From NCBI GenBank assembly GCA_937911045.1, contig CALEPX010000103.1, positions 1 to 17,791 on the forward strand: a DNA stretch of 17,791 nucleotides, read 5' to 3'. The notes beneath the pieces are model-generated. The model ran no database searches. It was given only the letters and a program-made list of their open reading frames with translations, and had not been told where the DNA came from. Each line of letters starts with the position of its first letter. Within the stretch, counting starts at the first letter, position 1. Shown piece by piece: positions 13,765 to 17,791 of this stretch. The translations under genes were made by a program, and so were the position numbers. This DNA comes from an uncultured Fretibacterium sp. Its GTDB lineage: Bacteria; Synergistota; Synergistia; Synergistales; Aminobacteriaceae.

Positions 13765-15195
13765 ATGAGATTTGAAAATAACATCGAGGACAGCGAATTA
13801 CTGGCGAAAATACTGGAGGAGTTGACTGGGCTTCCGAAGAAGTGTACAGGAGTTTCGAGTTATGAGTATATTATTGGACCGTTTTCGATTGATAAGGACG
13901 GGAAACTTGAAGTCGATGAGGCGAATCTCAGCGAATATTTCAGCGATATAATCAGCGTTATGTTGGAGGATAAAATGATCACGGAAGAAATTTCTGAGAG
14001 CGTTGAATTAGATAAAGCTACGGAATACGACGAGGAGTTTGAGGACGAATTTACAGATGACGAAGAATTTTACGAAGAAGAATTTGACGACGAACCCGAA
14101 ATTGAAGCTGCAACAGAACCAGAATCTCAGCCCGAATCCAAACCAGAACCAAAACCAGAGATAGAACCTGAGCCTGAACCTGAGCCTGAGCCAGAACCAG
14201 AATCTGAACTAAAACCTGAACCTGAACCAGAACCCGAACCAGAGTCCGAACCTGAGCCTGAGCCTGAACCAGAGCTAGAACCTGAACCAAAACCCGAACC
14301 CGAACTAGAACCTGAATCAGAACCTGAACCAGAACCAAAACCAGAGATAGAACTAGAACCTGAACCTGAGCTAGAACCTGAACCTGAGCCAGAAGCAGAT
14401 CCAGAACCTGAGCCAGAGAATGATATTGAAGCCGAACCTGAATCAAAACCTGAACCTGAACCTGAACCTGAACCTGAGCTAGAAGCAGAGCCAGAGCTAG
14501 AACCAGAGTCCGAACCTGAGCCTGAACCTGAACCAGAGAATGATACTGAAGCCGAAATTATCCCCGAGCCAGAACCTGAACCTGCGAACGTTACTGACAC
14601 GAAGGAACGCGATATTACGGATTTTGCGAACTCAAGCATCGAATTTTCATTAACGGAACATTCGGCGAGAAGCATCAGGAATCTGCTGAACATGATTTAC
14701 AACAAGGGAAGTTTGCTCAGCAAATCGGTGGCTGGGAATTTCGGAGTGAGTGAGGGATTGATTGCTATTCTGGACGAGACTTCTGAGCCGGATTCGATTT
14801 CGGATTTGAAGCGTGTGATTGACGATTACGAATCCGAACATGGCGCGTCTGTCGAAGGGCTTCGGATTGACGATGACAAATTGACATTCACGGGGTTCCC
14901 AGCGACGCAAGATGCAGAAGCAAAGCGAGTATTCACGCAACTTGCCGGTGTCATGAACGAGCAATCAATCTCAAAACGCCATATTAAAGTCAAGCACGTA
15001 AATACGCCCAATGAAAAATACGCAATGCGGACATGGTTGGTTCAGATTGGCATGGGCAGCGCGGAGTTCAAGGCGGCGAGAAAATTTCTACTGGAGCGAC
15101 TTTCAGGAGACATGGTATTTCGCACGCAGGAATTGAGGGAACGTTGGGAGAAAAAATGGTTGCGAAAAAATCAAAATCTTCGAGGCGAACACTGA
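13765..15195 (+). CDS. 'Virulence protein'-family mobile-element protein with a long Pro-Glu linker
   Basis: 476 residues. The first ~50 residues (LLAKILEELTGLPKKCTGVSSYEYIIGPFSIDKDGKLE) and the last ~200 (IEFSLTEHSARSIRNLLNMIYNKGSLLSKSVAG…, VEGLRIDDDKLTFTGFP…, and NEKYAMRTWLVQIGMGSAEFKAARKFLLERL at 416-446) fit, as I recall it, a family labelled 'virulence protein' or hypothetical. That family is common in phages and integrative elements of Bacillota and related gut bacteria. Its biochemical role is unknown. Between these conserved ends lie an acidic stretch (EYDEEFEDEFTDDEEFYEEEFDDE) and ~165 residues of almost pure P-E dipeptides, far larger than any linker I know in the family. Shine-Dalgarno AAAGGAG is at eight bases. 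Its presence marks the region as mobile-element derived. Family call is from memory and moderately sure; the reading frame is certain. Confidence 0.72.
   Translation: MRFENNIEDSELLAKILEELTGLPKKCTGVSSYEYIIGPFSIDKDGKLEVDEANLSEYFSDIISVMLEDKMITEEISESVELDKATEYDEEFEDEFTDDEEFYEEEFDDEPEIEAATEPESQPESKPEPKPEIEPEPEPEPEPEPESELKPEPEPEPEPESEPEPEPEPELEPEPKPEPELEPESEPEPEPKPEIELEPEPELEPEPEPEADPEPEPENDIEAEPESKPEPEPEPEPELEAEPELEPESEPEPEPEPENDTEAEIIPEPEPEPANVTDTKERDITDFANSSIEFSLTEHSARSIRNLLNMIYNKGSLLSKSVAGNFGVSEGLIAILDETSEPDSISDLKRVIDDYESEHGASVEGLRIDDDKLTFTGFPATQDAEAKRVFTQLAGVMNEQSISKRHIKVKHVNTPNEKYAMRTWLVQIGMGSAEFKAARKFLLERLSGDMVFRTQELRERWEKKWLRKNQNLRGEH
14112..14586 (+). repeat. Hexanucleotide-based Pro-Glu coding repeat
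   Basis: About 475 bases made of variants of GAACCT/GAGCCA/GAACCA, coding for (E-P)n broken by L, S, K, I and D at intervals. Larger blocks recur, for example EPENDIEAEPES and EPENDTEAEII about 120 bases apart, showing segmental duplication inside the array. Such tracts change length readily by slippage in multiples of six bases, keeping the frame. The opposite strand reads as long Ser-Gly and Val-Leu-Gln frames, which are by-products. Confidence 0.9.
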
Positions 15196-15201
15196 GAAAG
15201 C

Positions 15202-15230
15202 TTGAAAAAAACGTTTGCGTAATGTATAAT
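15202..15230 (+). promoter_or_regulatory. Strong consensus promoter behind the virulence-family gene
   Basis: TTGAAA (15202-15207), a 17-base spacer, and a perfect TATAAT (15225-15230), beginning only seven bases after the stop codon. It is the best vegetative promoter in the window together with that of mreB. The predicted start at ~15237 falls on the first base of a perfect hairpin. No coding frame with a ribosome site follows for several hundred bases. Confidence 0.72.
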
Positions 15231-15236
15231 GACAGC

Positions 15237-15575
15237 AACTTGTAATAATTTACAAGTTATGGTCTTTGTATGTTTGTATATGGTACATGCAGTTTCGGTT
15301 CGAGTGTAGTTGGAATTTGAAGACATTTGGACGGGGGCTGAGCGGATTGACAGAAACGTTTTGAAATCGCGGCGTCAGTTTGAGTCGAGTGATTTCCAAC
15401 ATAGGAAAACGTCATAGATTTTCACGACACGAGAAAGACTTGAGAATTCGTGCGTGATGGTTGTTCCGCACTGGACGGTTAGAATCCTGAGGTGCGGTTG
15501 TTTCACCAATTTTGCAAATTTCAGATTTGAGTGAGGTGTTGTTTGCGAGAAAAATTTGCCTGAAATTTAGGAATT
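15237..15575 (+). ncRNA. Candidate structured non-coding RNA (unknown family)
   Basis: From the predicted transcript start onward no frame with a start and ribosome site is seen, but paired segments are dense. A perfect 9-bp stem with TAAT loop is at 15237-15258. TGTATGT pairs with ACATGCA (15267-15273/15285-15291). GTTGGAA pairs with TTCCAAC over 80 bases (15309-15315/15394-15400). A 10-bp stem with one bulged A joins 15422-15432 and 15448-15457. CCGCAC/GTGCGG (15466-15471/15492-15497) has an inner GGA/TCC and outer TGGT/ACCA. AAATTTCAG pairs with CTGAAATTT (15516-15524/15560-15568). I do not recognise a known family. The 3' end is a guess. A decayed gene or a regulatory leader are alternatives. 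Confidence 0.4.
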
Positions 15576-15654
15576 GAATATTTGTCAGAAAATTTAGAAT
15601 GACGAGAAAGCTCTTCTAACACATTTTCTGTCTCTTGCATAGTGAGTGAGACCT

Positions 15655-15696
15655 CTAATTTTTAGTCGGTCAGGTTAGTTTTCGGACAGTCTGCCC
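15655..15696 (+). repeat. Left outer inverted repeat
   Basis: AGTTTTCGGACAGTCT (15677-15692) is matched perfectly by the reverse complement of 17745-17760. Outside it, GTCGGT and AATTTTT are also shared with the other arm, and inside it G/A-CCC follows, giving about 42 bases of imperfect inverted repeat. This is the look of a transposable-element terminus. Confidence 0.75.
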
Positions 15697-15913
15697 TTCA
15701 ACTCCGAGAGCAGAAACTTAACACTTTGTCGAACTTGAACAGTCAAGTAGTAAATGCACTGGTAATCTTCTTGAAAAATCTGACAAAATAAAACCTTCTG
15801 AAAGTTTATATTTTGATAATTATGGCAAGTAAAAGAGAAAAAGCTAAATTCTCTCAACAAATTTTGTGTAATGTGACCTTAATTGGCAAACTTTAAGAAA
15901 GGAGGCAGGGTAT

Positions 15914-16069
15914 TTGTCATTAAACGAGATCGTAGCAACTGCGTATGATTGAGTATTTTATCCGTTACAGGGATGGCAACTAAAGCAAACGCATTACGGA
16001 CAGTTTTTCACTATCAACGAAGACAAATCATATTTGAATGCCAGTCCAAGAAAGATAACAGTATGGTAG
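15914..16069 (+). pseudogene. Short reading frame with a strong ribosome site, broken by TGA
   Basis: AAAGGAGG (15897-15904) stands a fitting distance before TTG 15914, which opens LSLNEIVATAYD and stops at TGA 15950-15952. The same frame then runs on for 38 more codons (VFYPLQGWQLKQTHYGQFF…ASPRKITVW) to a TAG at 16067. Reading the TGA as a mutated Trp would give a 51-residue protein of natural composition. It may be a degraded element gene or a 12-codon leader peptide. No family is recognised. From 16070 to 16403 I see nothing else I can support. Confidence 0.3.
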
Positions 16070-16407
16070 TTAGCATTTTTGAATATGCTATTCATACAAC
16101 AAACTAAAGTGCTCCCTTTGTCAAGGACATTGTGTGTTATACTCTCCCTGCTATACGTAGGATAGAGCAACGCTGAGGAGTGAATCGAGCGCAGATTCGA
16201 GCCACGGGATGTGGGCTTTGAATAAAACGGGAACGGATAGATAACAGTTTTAAGATATTCGTAGTATTCACTCGGAGCCAGCTTAAGCAGCACTCACTGG
16301 CCGCGATTCTTGTTGTAATAATCGCTACAGCCATTAGAGCGACTACATCCTTATACGGCATTATCAAGACATTATGAGTAAGCTACAGTCATTTTGTTTT
16401 ACTTATA

Positions 16408-17714
16408 CTCGTTAATGAAATCAAATACCAAACCTATGCAACACCTTGATCCTTCGGTTCCTCTTTGACGAACGTATTCGTACATAGCGGGACGAGATTA
16501 TCATAGAGCTGTACCTTCTCATCTATCAGTGATGAGATTTGTTCTTTGTATACCGTGTGTGTACTATCAACGATGGAATCGATGGTTTCCTGAAACAACT
16601 GAAAATCAGCATAATATTTGCATCGTAGCTTTGCCTTCACAAACTTCCATAGTCGTTCAATCGGATTCAAATTGGGACTGTAAGGCGGAATTCAATTCCC
16701 AGTGCCGCTGCAAGGTTTTTGACAGCATCACATTTTTGGTACTTAGCATTATCCAATGCAATATGAATCGTCTTCCCAGCATACTCCTTCGCAACTTTCG
16801 CCAGCATATCGCAGATCTCCGTTGCTGTGATATATGTGGTAGATATATGTGGTGTTGGTAATGGTCGTGACCTTTTTCGTAATAAAGTTGATTGCCCCCA
16901 GCATATTGTAGCGCTGTCGTCCGGAGAAAGTCGTAACAAACCTGCGTGCTTTCCCATATATTGATCCGAGAAATCACCCCCCCATAACAAAATGAGAAGC
17001 ATCCATGAAGAGCAATATATGCCAGCTGTTTTCAGCTTGGTTCTTTTCATGAGGGGCTTCAGGACATCCTCGTAGAATCGTCTCTGCTCTTTGGAATCCG
17101 CTTTTGCAGCTAGAGAGGCAGATTTCAGCTTCTTGATGCCGTTTTTTTAGTAGGCGAGATACAGCCATAAGGGATACCTTGACATTAAACTTCTCCAGAA
17201 CCATGTCAACGATCTGCTGCTGAGTGTGGTAATTGCCCTTTTCAATCTCGTCAAGAACTTGATTCTCTATGTTGGCGAACTTGCTTTTTCGCCCTGCACC
17301 GCTACCAATCATAAGAAGTTTATCAGTATCACCATTTGCTATCTGCTTCTTCCAAACGCGTACACTCCGATCACACGAACCTGTAAGTTCCGAAACGCGG
17401 TCATGTGATATTCCAGCGAGAAGAAGGACACTAGTAATACGTTTTGCCAGCGAAACAGGTATGAACATCTCAAGAAAGACAATATTTCTTTGTTCAACTT
17501 GGCTTTATTTCCAGAAGGATCATCAAAATCCTGATGTTCTTTTTCCTTCCTTGGACGCATAGTACATCCCTTCTTACCTCGGTGGATATACTATACCACA
17601 TTTCGTTAACGAAATCAATTCCGTTTTCAAGGTTCGTGCTGGTCATAAATCTAATTAAATTTCTTAGAGAGCATAACATCCCGATCACTGTTGGCAAATC
17701 TTTTCGTTAACGAG
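16408..17714 (-). mobile_element. IS630-family insertion sequence (decayed), ~1.3 kb
   Basis: Terminal inverted repeats CTCGTTAATGAAA (16408-16420) and, reversed, CTCGTTAACGAAA (17714-17702) differ at one base. Each is flanked by TA, matching the TA target duplication of IS630/mariner-type elements (TATACTC on the left, GAGTATA on the right). The transposase between them has the IS630 order of HTH followed by a DDE nuclease. An extra palindrome TTCGTTAACGAA at 17602-17613 repeats the terminal word inside the right end. The length is slightly above the usual 1.1-1.2 kb, as expected with a ~150-base right subterminal region. Confidence 0.8.
16434..17560 (-). pseudogene. IS630-family transposase, multiply frameshifted
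   Basis: Pieces in three frames rebuild one IS630 transposase of about 350 residues. The start (MRPRKEKEHQ…NKEILSFL) shifts near 17475 to MFIPVSLAKRITSVLLLAGISHDRVSELTG (HTH) up to VSLMAVSRLLKK. An A7 run (~17146) shifts to NGIKKLKSASLAAKAD…KPLMKRTK. Another shift leads to SWHILLFMDASHFVMG (first catalytic Asp), and a G7 run at ~16977 shifts to FLGSIYGKARRFVTTFSGRQRYNMLGAINFITKK. A 13-base tandem duplication (ACCACATATATC…, ~16834-16860) shifts to ITATEICDMLAKVAKEYAGKTIHIALDNAKYQK (second Asp). A small deletion near 16685 precedes PPYSPNLNPIERLWKFVKAKL (catalytic Glu). Five or more lesions mean no active enzyme. Some homopolymer shifts could be sequencing error, but the duplication and deletion are real decay. 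Confidence 0.88.
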
Positions 17715-17740
17715 TATAAAACGTTAAGTTCGCGCATATG

Positions 17741-17785
17741 GGGTAGACTGTCCGAAAACTCCCCAAACCGACAAAAATTGGAGAT
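17741..17785 (-). repeat. Right outer inverted repeat
   Basis: AGACTGTCCGAAAACT (17745-17760) is the exact reverse complement of 15677-15692, followed by CCCCAAACCGACAAAAATT, which pairs imperfectly with the outer part of the left arm. It lies only about 30 bases right of the IS630 end. The element tip may extend past the window. Confidence 0.75.
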
Positions 17786-17791
17786 CTTTTT

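Noticed and set aside
14127..14693. Long minus-strand open frames of Ser-Gly and Val-Leu-Gln repeats opposite the Pro-Glu tract.
   Set aside because: They are forced by the hexanucleotide repeat on the coding strand, have no ribosome sites, and the plus frame has conserved ends.
15333..15353. The words GGGGGCTGA and GGATTGACAG resemble the 5' end of tmRNA (GGGG…GGATTCGACAG).
   Set aside because: The invariant C of GGATTCGAC is missing, no tag-peptide frame ending in Ala-Ala follows, and no tRNA-like 3' half with TTCGA loop and CCA end is found at a suitable distance.
16150..16215. tRNA-like words GATAGAGCA and AGATTCGAGCC on the plus strand.
   Set aside because: No acceptor stem, D-stem or T-stem pairs in the right register, so at best a decayed fragment.
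16212..16377. Plus-strand open stretch with a hydrophobic run (LAAILVVIIATAI).
   Set aside because: No start codon or ribosome site within the open stretch and no recognised family; two overlapping minus-strand frames are equally unsupported.
1..17791. CRISPR array or phage structural genes.
   Set aside because: No regularly spaced identical short repeats with unique spacers, and no capsid, tail, portal, terminase or integrase motifs were seen.

Overview
The window looks like an accessory region from an anaerobic, probably gut- or rumen-type bacterium, lying next to a housekeeping gene. The left edge holds most of an mreB gene whose protein reads like those of Clostridia (Lachnospiraceae-like). 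It has a near-consensus TTGACA-17-TAATAT promoter and mostly AGA arginine codons. From about position 955 to 15200 the DNA has a different texture, with many CGC/GCG/TTCG words and mixed arginine codons. Several of its promoters carry a -10 box written TAGAAT. The last 2.1 kb are insertion-sequence debris. The window is therefore a genomic island beside mreB, or possibly a join of two genomes in an assembly. The sequence alone cannot settle which. The host beyond 'anaerobic bacterium, Bacillota- or Synergistota-like' is inference.

Layout, left to right. (1) mreB, minus strand, cut by the window edge. (2) A ROK-family repressor or sugar kinase, minus strand, divergent from (3) a complete Mrr-type restriction endonuclease on the plus strand. 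(4) Behind mrr are three direct repeats, each derived from the mrr promoter plus the Mrr N-terminal DNA-binding domain but never the nuclease domain. One copy is frameshifted, one is intact (128 aa), and one is a remnant. (5) A secreted FMN/FAD flavoprotein reductase, minus strand, with its own promoter. (6) A tightly packed minus-strand cluster in transcription order: an AAA_13-type (PrrC/RloC-like) ATPase with a CPYC motif, a four-helix membrane protein with Rossmann folds and a C-terminal RyR-like segment, and a 1185-residue protein with a cytoplasmic TIR domain, one transmembrane helix and a long outward-facing YD-type repeat region. (7) Divergent from it, a 'virulence protein'-family gene of the kind carried by mobile elements, with an extraordinary Pro-Glu repeat linker. 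(8) Directly behind that gene, a consensus promoter (TTGAAA-17-TATAAT) drives about 300-400 bases without a convincing reading frame but rich in hairpins, a candidate structured non-coding RNA. (9) A pair of long inverted repeats about 2.1 kb apart encloses a decayed IS630-family element and a small broken reading frame.

How the genes may work together: Mrr is a defence nuclease. The AAA_13 / membrane-RyR / TIR trio has the composition and spacing of a defence or signalling operon, with an ATPase sensor, a membrane effector that might bind a nucleotide, and a TIR enzyme tied to an outside-facing repeat sensor. TIR enzymes make cyclic ADP-ribose-type molecules, and RyR channels in animals respond to such a molecule. 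That makes the TIR-RyR pairing the most interesting hypothesis in the window. It is an inference from domain architecture, not a demonstrated function.
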